This document shows positions 17,590-25,672 of a stretch of 64,000 nt of DNA, in pieces. Where the stretch lies: the NCBI RefSeq assembly GCF_000214355.1, contig NC_015577.1, positions 1,564,596-1,628,595 on the forward strand. The letters are read 5' to 3'. Source of the DNA: Leadbettera azotonutricia ZAS-9 (GTDB lineage: Bacteria > Spirochaetota > Spirochaetia > Treponematales > Breznakiellaceae). The position numbers were made by a program, and so were the translations under genes. A model generated the notes under the pieces. It was not told the DNA's origin, did not search any database, and saw only the letters and a program-made list of their open reading frames with translations. Every line of letters begins with the position of its first letter. The stretch's first letter is position 1.

Positions 17590-20133
17590 TTATTTTTCAG
17601 GCTTCAGGATTCCAAGGTTGAGGGCGATGCGAACTGCCGCGGCCCTGTTGGAAGCTCCCAGTTTTGCATAAATACGCTTAATAATGCTCTTAATAGTGTT
17701 AATGGAGAAATTGCAGTCAATAGAGATTTCTTCTGCCGTAAGCCCCTGGTAGATCCCGATCAGGACTTCATGTTCCCGCCTGGAGAATTCGACTGCAATT
17801 CCAGGGCCCTTGTTTGTCTGGGACCAGTAGTGCTTGACCACAATTGCGATGCGCTTGCTGTAGGCGGAACCTGAAAGCCGCATCCTTTCCAGGGTTTCAT
17901 TATCGATTTTTGTTTTCATGGATGCCTGGGCAGCTTCGGCTATGGCCTTCATGTCCCTCCCCAGCTCGGTAAAGGGCATATAAAAACCATTGGGCTTTGC
18001 CAGATTCCAGGCTTCCTCAAGGCAGGCAAAACTAGCTTCTTTCTCGCCCAGCTTGAAACGGCAGGCAGCTTCCAGGGCTTTTAATTCTATACGGCCCAGG
18101 GCAAAGATATGGAGGCCGGAATTGGCATGGCTTTCGAGGGCTGCAATGGCGGACGGGAATTCCTGGGCTGCAAAATAGTATTTGGCTTTTACCAAAATCT
18201 CCATCCCAAAGACCAGGGTATTGAGATCGCTTTCTTCAAAACTGTTTTTAAGCCACGAAGCGAATTGGGTAAGCTGGCCTGTCTGCGCAAGGAACCAGCC
18301 CATGAGTATATCGTAATCCGTGTGGCGGTTAAGATAATCGGCTTTGTCAAGCTGAGCCTTTACCTGATCCCAGAGGGTGCTGAGTTTTTCATAATCCCCC
18401 CGGTTAAGATAAATCCTCATAAGGTAGAAGAAGGCGCGGTTTTCGATTTCATATTGGAATTTTTGATGCGCCTTACCCAGGGCTTTTAGTATCCACTCTT
18501 CAGCCTTGAGCAAATCCCCCTTGAAAAAAGAAAACTCCCCACGGGCAAGATCGTCATACCCATAATATGATCCGCCCAGGCCCTTGAACAAAAGGGGTAT
18601 CATCTTTGAATAAGCTTCGATGCAGGCTTCCATGATTCCCTTTTCATGGCTGTAAACCCTGAGAATATAGCAGCCCATGGGCGCTACCGAGAGGGGAGGC
18701 GTCAGGGCAAAGTGGCAGCGCTCCGCGTGGAAGGAACCTTTTTCATACCATTTGATAAAATTAAAATCGCCATTAAGGGCGCCTTCCAGCTTGGCGATAT
18801 TCCCCCGGATAAAATAAGCCCCCGAAAGCGCCCATTCAATTGACGGGCTGGGAGGAAGGCTTTCAAACTTTTTTATGTTTGTTTCAACTTCAATTTTGGC
18901 TTCATCGAACCTCTGAAGGCAGGTGAGGAGCCACGCACGGAAAACCAGGGTCTCGGGAACCCTGTCATAAATATCCCGGGGCGCCCTATCAATTATTTCC
19001 AGGAATATTCTGCCTGTGGATTCGGGGATTGTGAAGGGAATTCCGGAAAACATGGAATTGATAATTCCCATATAGTCACCGGCTTTTTCGTAGTAATAGA
19101 TAGCATTGAGTTTGCGGTTATTGGCGGTGCACCATGAAGCCGCAATAAGCCATATCCCCTTTTTTTCTTCATCGCTGATTTCATCTGTTAAAGTGTTGAG
19201 ATATTCCAAAAGCAGGTTATGGATGTGGTAGTTATCTGTGTAAGAGTCATAATATATAAAGGAGCCTATGGCTTCCATTTCCGCCAGGAGTTTGTCATCA
19301 CCGCCAATCAGGGGAAGCAGGGTCCTGGGCTGCCGTTCTAAAAGGCTCACCTTGATGAGAAATTTTCTGAGCCTCGGCGATATAGCCGAAATGATCTGGC
19401 TCTCTATCAATTTAAAAACATTTGCCCTGGTCGCCTGAGGTATATAACCGGCGCCCGCAGGAAGGTGCTTGAGGTTGAGGCCTGCAAGATGTATGGCTAA
19501 TGCCCAGCCTTCAGTTTCTTTATAAATGGATTCGGCAGTTGCCGGATCAAGGTGTATACTCTGAATATGGAAATATTCAAGCATCTCGTCAATCGAGAAC
19601 CTGAGATCTTCCTCGGTAATTTTTGCCTGAAGCCCCTTGGATTCAAATGCCATAAGGTTAATGGGTATTTGGGTGCGCGATATTAGTATAGAGGTGATAT
19701 TCGGGAAAGGGGTACTAATGGATCTTTCAATGAATCGCAGCACATCCCTGTTTTTAAGAAGGTGAAAATCATCATAGACAAAGATGTATTTATTATTGGG
19801 GTGCACATCCCGTTCCGGAATGCGTATATAATTTCCAAACTGCCTCATGGTGGAAGGAAAGCTCATCCTGGCCAAATCTTCAGCTGTATGTTTGTTCTGT
19901 ATCTCCATAGCCTCAATAAAATCTTCCCAAAATTGTTCACCCGCATTGTCCCGTTCGGAAAGCTGGAACCAAAAAAGGTTGACATTGAGTTTATGGATAA
20001 ATGAATAAATCGCCTGGGTTTTACCATAGCCTGTACCCGCAGTTACAGTTACTAAAGGGAATTTAACTGCGTTTTCAAGAAACTTGTCAATTTGAGGCCT
20101 TTCAAGATAAGGCTGGTTTCCCACCCCTCTCAT
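17590..20133 (-). CDS. MalT-like LuxR-family transcriptional regulator (STAND ATPase)
   Basis: An 847-residue regulator of the large LAL/MalT type. The start at ATG 20133 is used because the HD-GYP gene stops one base before it and AAGG lies just upstream. An N-terminal NTPase has Walker A AGTGYGKT at residues 32-39 and a Walker-B-like FVYDDFHLL. The long middle part is helical TPR-like repeats (roughly 330-760), the usual ligand- or protein-sensing section. The C-terminal LuxR HTH includes LTAEEISIDCNFSINTIKS and ends in KLGASNRAAAVRIA. It activates unknown targets in response to an unknown inducer. Location between two kinase/HD-GYP modules suggests it belongs to the same signalling system, but that is inference. 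Confidence 0.88.
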   Translation of the reverse strand: MRGVGNQPYLERPQIDKFLENAVKFPLVTVTAGTGYGKTQAIYSFIHKLNVNLFWFQLSERDNAGEQFWEDFIEAMEIQNKHTAEDLARMSFPSTMRQFGNYIRIPERDVHPNNKYIFVYDDFHLLKNRDVLRFIERSISTPFPNITSILISRTQIPINLMAFESKGLQAKITEEDLRFSIDEMLEYFHIQSIHLDPATAESIYKETEGWALAIHLAGLNLKHLPAGAGYIPQATRANVFKLIESQIISAISPRLRKFLIKVSLLERQPRTLLPLIGGDDKLLAEMEAIGSFIYYDSYTDNYHIHNLLLEYLNTLTDEISDEEKKGIWLIAASWCTANNRKLNAIYYYEKAGDYMGIINSMFSGIPFTIPESTGRIFLEIIDRAPRDIYDRVPETLVFRAWLLTCLQRFDEAKIEVETNIKKFESLPPSPSIEWALSGAYFIRGNIAKLEGALNGDFNFIKWYEKGSFHAERCHFALTPPLSVAPMGCYILRVYSHEKGIMEACIEAYSKMIPLLFKGLGGSYYGYDDLARGEFSFFKGDLLKAEEWILKALGKAHQKFQYEIENRAFFYLMRIYLNRGDYEKLSTLWDQVKAQLDKADYLNRHTDYDILMGWFLAQTGQLTQFASWLKNSFEESDLNTLVFGMEILVKAKYYFAAQEFPSAIAALESHANSGLHIFALGRIELKALEAACRFKLGEKEASFACLEEAWNLAKPNGFYMPFTELGRDMKAIAEAAQASMKTKIDNETLERMRLSGSAYSKRIAIVVKHYWSQTNKGPGIAVEFSRREHEVLIGIYQGLTAEEISIDCNFSINTIKSIIKRIYAKLGASNRAAAVRIALNLGILKPEK

Positions 20134-20134
20134 G

Positions 20135-21238
20135 CTACGCCTTCTGTTGTTGCCTAAGCATAAGGTTTGTTTTTTCAGTATTGTCCCTGAAAAGGGGCGC
20201 AAGATCGTCCAGAAGATCCACCAGGACCGGATCGAAATGCTGTCCCTTTCCTTCCCGTATAATGCCTATAGCCTCGTCATGGCTCATTGCTTTTTTATAG
20301 GGCCGTTCGGAAATGAGGGCGTCATACACATCGGAAATAGCCATGAGCCTTCCCTGGAGGGGAATATCCAGACCCTTGAGCCCTCTCGGATAGCCTGAAC
20401 CGTCCCATTTTTCATGGTGGGCGCCTGCAAAAATTTTCGCGTGCTTCAGAAAATCATTTTCACTCGTGGTGCGCATGATTGCTTCTATTGCCTCTTCTCC
20501 ATAGATGGCATGCTTTTTCATGATTTCGAATTCTTCAGGCATAAGCTTGCCGGGCTTGTTGAGTATGGTATCGCTGATGCGGATTTTTCCTACATCGTGA
20601 AGGGGGACAGAGGCGATGAGGAATTCAAAATTCCAGAGCGATACATCCTCCCAATAAATTCTGTCGCTAAAGATTTTTTTCAGCATGATTTCTACATAAC
20701 CCTGGGTGCGTTCTATGTGGCCCCCTGTCGTCTCGTCCCGGAATTCGACCAGTTCCGTCATGGTTATGAGAATGGAATTTTGCAGCTTCACCACCTGGCG
20801 GGTTTTATCCTCAACTTTTTTCTGGAGGTTGTCGTTGTAATCCTTGAGCTCTTTCTTTTGAGCTGCCATGAGGAGGTGGATCTCGATGCGCTTCAGGAGC
20901 AGGGGAGGGGAGAAGGGCTTGGCGACATAGTCTATGGCGCCCAGGCTTAAACCTTCAAGCTCGCTCCCGGAGTCGTTCCAGGAAGTGAGGAAAATCACAG
21001 GGATTTCTTCATATTTCGGGTTCGTTTTGAGGATTTTTATCACCTCATAGCCTGACAATTCAGGCATTTCTATATCCAGGAGTATGAGATCAGGGGTAAC
21101 CTTTTCGAGCATAGCGAAGAGCTTTTCCCCGGAGAGCAGGGGATATACATCGTATTTATCCTTCAGCATGGTTTTGCCCGCATTCAGGTTGATTGGGTTG
21201 TCATCAACCAGCATTATTGTTTTTCTGCTCTTCTCCAT
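20135..21238 (-). CDS. Response regulator with HD-GYP phosphodiesterase domain (copy 1)
   Basis: A 367-residue paralogue of the regulator at 13548-14648, colinear over its whole length. The receiver carries D12-D13 and phospho-acceptor D55 (LLDIEMPE), and the linker is a coiled coil. The HD-GYP domain shows LHDVGKIRI, HHEKWDGSGYPRGLKG and VYDALISERPYK. Predicted role is c-di-GMP hydrolysis under control of the hybrid kinase encoded 3 nt upstream. The LuxR-type gene starts one base after its stop, so the three genes are probably one transcript. It differs from copy 2 mainly in the linker and the receiver surface, which could give separate kinase specificity. Confidence 0.92.
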   Translation of the reverse strand: MEKSRKTIMLVDDNPINLNAGKTMLKDKYDVYPLLSGEKLFAMLEKVTPDLILLDIEMPELSGYEVIKILKTNPKYEEIPVIFLTSWNDSGSELEGLSLGAIDYVAKPFSPPLLLKRIEIHLLMAAQKKELKDYNDNLQKKVEDKTRQVVKLQNSILITMTELVEFRDETTGGHIERTQGYVEIMLKKIFSDRIYWEDVSLWNFEFLIASVPLHDVGKIRISDTILNKPGKLMPEEFEIMKKHAIYGEEAIEAIMRTTSENDFLKHAKIFAGAHHEKWDGSGYPRGLKGLDIPLQGRLMAISDVYDALISERPYKKAMSHDEAIGIIREGKGQHFDPVLVDLLDDLAPLFRDNTEKTNLMLRQQQKA

Positions 21239-21241
21239 GTT

Positions 21242-24091
21242 TCATCCTTTCTTAAGTTTTTCGCTGATAGTGTCGAATTCCGAAGTGTCAGCCTGTTCCC
21301 TGAGCCAGGATACAAGCTCGCCATCGGATTCATAGGAATACTGTTCCAGCATCTCCAATGCCTTGTCCAGATCCTGCATATTGTATGAGGCAGCTGCCTT
21401 GTAAATTTCTTGAATAATTTCCGGGTCCGGAGCGGGCTTTTTTGGTTTGTTTGATAATACCTTCGCTTTATTGATTAATTCTATAAATTCGTCTATTAGT
21501 TTTGCTGTCAAAGCAATAAAAGCAGAAGTCTCATTTCGCAGTATTTCCACGTTTTTATCCCTAGCGGCTTTTTCCAGTTTTTCAGCCACATCCCCCGCTT
21601 TATCCGCGGAAATACTGCGGCTGGCGCCTTTTATGCCGTGGACAGTAATGCGGTATGTATTGAGTTTTTCTTCGGCTATTTCCCCTGCGGAAATGGTTTT
21701 CAATTCTTCCAGCATGGCGGGGATATTTTTGATATATGAAACGACCGCTTCGAGCCATGATTCGCCGTCCCCGAACCGTTCCAGGGCTTTTACTATGTCC
21801 ACCCCCTCTATAGGGTTTTTCAGAAGAAAAGTTTTAACGGTTTCATCTTTTTCCCCGTCCCTCATATCAAGGCCGCCAGGGGCGGTTTCAGGAATGCCCT
21901 GGGTTTGGCGCAGCTCTTTTTCGTAATCCTTGTCCCGTACCCAGCGGTTGATAGCTTCATTGAGCTTGATAATATCAATGGGCTTGGTGAGGAAAGCCTG
22001 GAACCCGTTGTTAAGGAACATCTCTTCGTTGCCAAGTATTGCATTGGCAGTAAGGGCGATAATGGGAACCGACCGGGCATAATCGCTGTCAATTTCATTG
22101 CGGATAATTCGCACTGCTTCTATGCCGTCCATGCCGGGCATCATATGATCCATGAAGACCGCATTGTATTTGGGGTCCCCGCTGCGTATACGGTCTATGG
22201 CAGACTGGCCGCTGCTCACGCAATCTATAGTCAAGCCGTACCTCTTGAGCATACCCCGGGCTACATCCAGGTTAGTGTTTACATCATCCACTACAAGCAC
22301 CTTTGCGTAAGGTATATAAGCCTGGGCAATTTTCTTGTTTCTGTCCCTGCGCCCCAGGGCATACTGGAAAGCTTTAAGATTATCCGCTACTTCGTTTCCT
22401 ATAAGCACATCGGTGACATAGCCCTGGGGTATCCATGCCTTAAAAACGCTTCCCTTGTTGTATTCGCTGGTTGCGGAAAGGTGGCCGCCCATCATTTCAA
22501 TTAAGCGTTTTGTAATGGGGAGGCCCAGGCCAGTGCCTTCGATCTTGCGGTTGCTGTTGGTGTCCACCTGGCTGTAATTTTCAAAAATGGTGTTCATGTC
22601 TTCACTCTTGATGCCTATGCCAGTATCGGAAACTGTAATTTCCATCCAAACTGTATCTTTTTCCAGTGTTTCTGCCTTATGTTCACAGCGAATGCTGAGG
22701 ATTACTTTTCCTTCTTTTGTATACTTAAAGGCATTGGAAAGGAAATTATTGAGTATTTGTTTTATCCTGAGTTCGTCGCCGAAAAGTTTGCTGGGAAGCT
22801 TTCCGTCGATATCAAGCTCGAAGGTGATGGGCTTGCTTCCTTTGCGCACAATGTTCAGCACCACCGTATCGTTGATGAGGCTGGGAAGATCGTACTCGAC
22901 AGGGATAAGGACAAACTTCCCGGATTCAATTTTGGAAATATCAAGGATGTCGTTGATAAGACCGAGAAGGGTAAGGCCCGAGGTGTAGATCTTTTCAAGA
23001 CAGTCCTGGGAATCGCCGCTCATCCCTTCATTTTTTCCCATTTCCAGTTCTGAAAAGCCAATGATGGCGTTTAGGGGGGTCCTCATTTCATGACTCATAT
23101 TGGCAAGGAAATTGCTCTTCGCCTCGGAGGCAGATTCAGCCACCACCTTGAGTTCTCCAAGAGTCTTGTTTTGAATATTCAATTGTTCAAAGGGGAGGGC
23201 AATGCTTTTCGCCGCAAACAGCGCAGCTATAAATCCAAGCCCCAGCACCACCGCTCCCGCAAGGAGGAGGCTGAATTGAACCTGCCTTACCGGGCTTTCG
23301 GATACTGGTGAAATAGCTGCCAGGGACCAGCCCCCCGAATTCGCAATGGGCGTGTACGCCGCAATACGCATTTTCCCCGAAAGGCTGTATTCCTGTATCC
23401 CGCTTTCACCCTCAAGCATTGCGTTAATCACGGGGATCGCAGGACGCATGGCCGGATCAGCTTTTATTCTGTCCATAAAAGTCCGGTGGGCAGCGACCTC
23501 TTCAGAGTCCACGTTGGCGACTGTGTACCCCTTGTTGTCAAGGGCAAATATATAACCTGTATTCCAGATGCGAAGATCTTCAAGTATATTGTTGAAATAC
23601 AGGGCCGGAAGGGTTGCGCAGAGTATGGAGCCTTCCAGGGGTGTAATAATGCGGAATACCAGCTGTTCTCCAATCCCCCGTTCGGTGGTGGTGACAAAGG
23701 TCTCTCCTGCCAATGCCCGCCTTCCGTAACTGGTGTCTAAAAATGAATTGTCCAGCATGGTCTCGCCCTGAACCAGGAAATATTCTCCCTTTCCCATAAT
23801 AACCACGGAAAGGAAATGGTTTTTTTCCCTTTGTTTTTCCAGGATCTCCAATATCTCTTTTTCGTTTTCCGCAGATTCTATCCTGTCCGCTGCCGCCTCT
23901 ATCTGCTCCCTGAGCCTGTCCAATTCGATAGCCATCATGCGGCTCGCGATTTTTGCAACCAGGGTCATATCGCTTTCCATAATGCTGACCATGCTCTTCC
24001 GGCTTGAATAGATACCTATCCCTATACCAGTAGCGGCAATAGCCAGCACTATGGCGGAAATAATGAAGATGGCTTTAAGCCTGACGGACAA
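21242..24091 (-). CDS. Cache-domain hybrid histidine kinase with REC and HPt (copy 1)
   Basis: A 949-residue membrane sensor kinase with the same architecture as the gene at 14660-17467: membrane segment 5-30, periplasmic Cache-like sensor, second membrane segment near 275-295, H334 in the H box (NFLANMSHEMRTPLNAI), N box (NNFLSNAFKYT), G boxes (DTGIGI, GTGLGLPIT), receiver with FMDHMMPG, and an HPt domain with VHGIKGASRS. The start is TTG at 24091 with GGGAG five bases before. The sensor halves of the two kinases keep short common blocks (GETMLDN / GETILDN, LPALYFNN) but are otherwise divergent, suggesting different ligands feeding related outputs. Operon with HD-GYP copy 1 and the MalT-like gene. 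Confidence 0.92.
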   Translation of the reverse strand: MSVRLKAIFIISAIVLAIAATGIGIGIYSSRKSMVSIMESDMTLVAKIASRMMAIELDRLREQIEAAADRIESAENEKEILEILEKQREKNHFLSVVIMGKGEYFLVQGETMLDNSFLDTSYGRRALAGETFVTTTERGIGEQLVFRIITPLEGSILCATLPALYFNNILEDLRIWNTGYIFALDNKGYTVANVDSEEVAAHRTFMDRIKADPAMRPAIPVINAMLEGESGIQEYSLSGKMRIAAYTPIANSGGWSLAAISPVSESPVRQVQFSLLLAGAVVLGLGFIAALFAAKSIALPFEQLNIQNKTLGELKVVAESASEAKSNFLANMSHEMRTPLNAIIGFSELEMGKNEGMSGDSQDCLEKIYTSGLTLLGLINDILDISKIESGKFVLIPVEYDLPSLINDTVVLNIVRKGSKPITFELDIDGKLPSKLFGDELRIKQILNNFLSNAFKYTKEGKVILSIRCEHKAETLEKDTVWMEITVSDTGIGIKSEDMNTIFENYSQVDTNSNRKIEGTGLGLPITKRLIEMMGGHLSATSEYNKGSVFKAWIPQGYVTDVLIGNEVADNLKAFQYALGRRDRNKKIAQAYIPYAKVLVVDDVNTNLDVARGMLKRYGLTIDCVSSGQSAIDRIRSGDPKYNAVFMDHMMPGMDGIEAVRIIRNEIDSDYARSVPIIALTANAILGNEEMFLNNGFQAFLTKPIDIIKLNEAINRWVRDKDYEKELRQTQGIPETAPGGLDMRDGEKDETVKTFLLKNPIEGVDIVKALERFGDGESWLEAVVSYIKNIPAMLEELKTISAGEIAEEKLNTYRITVHGIKGASRSISADKAGDVAEKLEKAARDKNVEILRNETSAFIALTAKLIDEFIELINKAKVLSNKPKKPAPDPEIIQEIYKAAASYNMQDLDKALEMLEQYSYESDGELVSWLREQADTSEFDTISEKLKKG

Positions 24092-24175
24092 AATTTCTCC
24101 CTTTTTTGGCCATTTTTTTATAATGTAGTATTTCCTTCCGGTAAAATCAAGAGAAGTTTTAAGGGTATTAAAAAT

Positions 24176-24247
24176 TTAGTTAATGTTAATCTCCAATACC
24201 CTCGCGGTTTTTCCTTTCATGTCGATTTCATGAAGCGTTATATCCAT
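24176..24247 (-). CDS. Possible 23-residue leader peptide upstream of the kinase operon
   Basis: A short ORF with ATG preceded by AAGGAA at good spacing encodes 23 residues (MDITLHEIDMKGK...). It ends 84 nt before the kinase start. Its last codons overlap one arm of a 7-bp inverted repeat (GGGTATT at 24163-24169, AATACCC at 24195-24201) that would form a hairpin across its stop codon. It could be a leader peptide, a small regulatory protein, or the relic of a longer gene; no family is recognised. Confidence 0.3.
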   Translation of the reverse strand: MDITLHEIDMKGKTARVLEININ

Positions 24248-24352
24248 GTTTGTTTTCCTTAACTCATAGAAGAATAAAATGATAAAAGAGGTTTTTCAAG
24301 GGTTATTGACTTTTTTTGATATTTGGGGTATAAAAATCATCACCGTTAATTC

Positions 24353-24426
24353 GGGCCTTTAGCTCAGTTGGTTAGAGCTGCGGACTCATAATCCGTCGGT
24401 CCCCGGTTCAAGTCCAGGAAGGCCCA
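24353..24426 (+). tRNA. tRNA with CAU anticodon (Met or lysidine-type Ile)
   Basis: The cloverleaf folds cleanly: acceptor GGGCCTT / AAGGCCC, D stem GCTC / GAGC, anticodon stem GCGGA / TCCGT around the loop CTCATAA, variable loop CGGTC, and T arm CCCGG-TTCAAGT-CCAGG. The discriminator is A and CCA is not encoded. The middle T-stem pair is a C-A mismatch, which is unusual. CAU may be elongator Met or, after lysidine modification, Ile2; this cannot be settled by eye. Accessory DNA begins immediately downstream. Confidence 0.88.
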
Positions 24427-24441
24427 TAAAAGAAACCGCAA

Positions 24442-24466
24442 TAATTCCTTATATAGTAAGGAATTA
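24442..24466. terminator. Hairpin downstream of the tRNA gene
   Basis: Perfect 10-bp AT-rich inverted repeat (TAATTCCTTA / TAAGGAATTA) with a 5-nt loop, 16 nt after the tRNA. It lacks a T tract, so terminator function is uncertain. Confidence 0.4.
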
Positions 24467-24488
24467 CAGTTTAGAAACCTGAAACTAC

Positions 24489-24517
24489 CGAAAAAGTCGG
24501 CCCCCCCGGTTTTTTCG
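24489..24517. terminator. Possible bidirectional terminator hairpin
   Basis: A 12-bp stem, including two G-T wobbles, with a C-only loop; one arm is A-rich and the other contains a T6 run, so either strand could terminate here. It lies between the tRNA and the accessory remnants. Confidence 0.4.
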
Positions 24518-24597
24518 TGGCGAGGGTACATACCCAATTATAAGATTTAATAATCACAAGGGACACGAAGAAGAGCTCGCTTGCGCGGGGAAGGGAA

Positions 24598-24672
24598 ATG
24601 ATTACGGAGGAGCAGGAGAAAATTGCCAAAAAAGTACAGGATTGTGCCTATGATACTGACCTTCGTGGTTAA
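24598..24672 (+). pseudogene. Truncated GxxExxY-like protein fragment
   Basis: A 24-residue frame (MITEEQEKIAKKVQDCAYDT...) preceded by GGGGAAGGG resembles the N-terminal start of GxxExxY-family proteins, which typically open with an EE-KIA-KIV-CA pattern, but stops before the signature itself. The match is short and judged by eye. If right, the rest of the gene has been lost. Confidence 0.3.
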
Positions 24673-25059
24673 ATTCTTCTTGCTTCCTGTTGCGGGTCAG
24701 TTTAGGGTTTTGCCGAGGGAAATCACGTTGCTGGGTCGTCCTGGTTTATACGTTCCGGTCTTGACATCCCTCCGAAAGTAGAGCCACGGACTCATAGTCC
24801 CACGCTTCGATTGTTTCCGGGAAAAGAGGCTTTTATCGTTTAAAACAAGTTATGCGATATACCACCTAAACGTTATTGTAAAATATTGCCGAAATAAATT
24901 CTTTTAGAATATTATATAGTACAAATACTATGTGCTTTTTTAATTTTCGGTTTTGTAAATGTTTGTTATGCTTCATCATCGGTAATGCAAAATGCCGCAG
25001 AAGTAATTGCCTATGGAAGGGCAGTAAAATTCAAATAAAATATACATGGTGGAACGAAA

Positions 25060-25104
25060 TACGCTCAACTGCGCATTTTTTTTAAAAGTGCGCAGTTGAG
25101 CGTA
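25060..25104. repeat. Perfect 16-bp inverted repeat with T/A loop
   Basis: TACGCTCAACTGCGCA and its exact reverse complement are separated by a 13-nt loop of T8, A4 and G. The stem is far stronger than the surrounding AT-rich DNA. It could be a strong bidirectional terminator, a small RNA stem or an end of a mobile element. Confidence 0.7.
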
Positions 25105-25159
25105 GTCGGAAATATTCACTATTTTATCCCATAAAGAATGATTTATTGGAAAAACATTA

Positions 25160-25274
25160 TTGACAAAGGAATTGACGCAATATAATTTCCGATATAGAAT
25201 TAATTTATTACCTATAGGGGAGGCATTCGTTGGAATTGGAAACCTAATAGGTGAAATATGGGCTTATTATATAA
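25160..25274 (+). pseudogene. 5' part of a small membrane-protein ORF interrupted by the IS
   Basis: An open frame running into the left IS end encodes ...LLPIGEAFVGIGNLIGEIWAYY. It continues in phase at 26678 if the IS and one 14-bp repeat are removed. The start is uncertain: a TTG at 25160 is possible, but a promoter-like TTGACA / TATAAT pair (25160-25165, 25181-25186, spacer 15) overlaps it. No family recognised. Confidence 0.45.
25261..25274 (+). repeat. Left 14-bp direct repeat flanking the IS
   Basis: GGCTTATTATATAA occurs immediately left of the IS inverted repeat and again immediately right at 26678-26691. This is the expected position of a target-site duplication, though longer than the 3-5 bp usual for IS3-family elements. 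Confidence 0.8.
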
Positions 25275-25349
25275 TGTCCTGCCCACGTTGAACTTGCCGA
25301 AAAGAAGCTAAGCATATAAGGTAGTAACAACAAGCCCGAGGAGAGGAAT

Positions 25350-25661
25350 ATGGGCAGAAGAAAGCGGTACAGTCCTGAGCAGAAGGTGAACATCCTGCGG
25401 GAGGTTCTGGAAGAGGGCAAGACGATGAGCGAGGCGGCGGCCAAGTACGAGATCCACCCGAGCATGATCCTGGCCTGGAGGAAACAGCTCTTCGAGGGGG
25501 CGCTCAATCTCTTTGAGATCAAGCGCACAGACATAACCGAGAAGGCGCAGGGGAAGAAGTCCAAGGCGTTGGAAGCCAAGATAGCGGAGAAGGACAACGT
25601 CATAGCGGAGCTGGCCCAGGAAGTCCTGGAGCTAAAAAAAAAGAGAGTTGGCCAGAGTTAG
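25350..25661 (+). CDS. IS3-family transposase OrfA
   Basis: A 103-residue DNA-binding half of the transposase. Residues about 3-50 form a HTH_Tnp_1 domain (RKRYSPEQKVNILREVLEEG, MSEAAAKYEIHPSMILAWRKQ). The C-terminal third is a heptad-rich coiled coil (LEAKIAEKDNVIAELAQEVLEL) used for multimerisation in IS3 proteins. GAGGAG precedes the ATG. Near the end lies A9G, containing an A-AAA-AAG slippery heptamer in the zero frame at 25637-25643. A -1 shift there enters the orfB frame, which stays open, so a fused OrfAB transposase is predicted. Confidence 0.93.
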   Translation: MGRRKRYSPEQKVNILREVLEEGKTMSEAAAKYEIHPSMILAWRKQLFEGALNLFEIKRTDITEKAQGKKSKALEAKIAEKDNVIAELAQEVLELKKKRVGQS

Positions 25662-25672
25662 GGACAAGCAAG

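Larger units (their letters stand above)
24427..25274. other. Accessory stretch with remnants and hairpins, no intact gene
   Basis: About 850 bp between the tRNA and the IS element contain no convincing intact gene. Seen in it: two hairpins (24442-24466 and 24489-24517); a 13-nt match (24514-24526) to the end of the dispersed repeat; a possible truncated GxxExxY gene (24598-24672); a 10-nt exact match to the tRNA anticodon arm at 24787-24796; a hydrophobic signal-peptide-like open frame without a usual start ending at 25038; a long perfect hairpin (25060-25104); and the 5' half of an ORF cut by the IS. The second half is visibly AT-rich. It reads as decayed, repeatedly invaded DNA next to a tRNA. 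Confidence 0.6.

Noticed and set aside
24650..24781. 43-codon open frame after the GxxExxY-like fragment
   Set aside because: It reads like protein (LPVAGQFRVLPREITLLGRPG) but has no ribosome-binding site or homologue I recognise; noted only as part of the decayed patch.
24925..25038. Hydrophobic signal-peptide-like frame ending NAAEVIAYGRAVKFK
   Set aside because: No usual start codon and AT-rich context; could be a remnant or chance, so not called as a gene.
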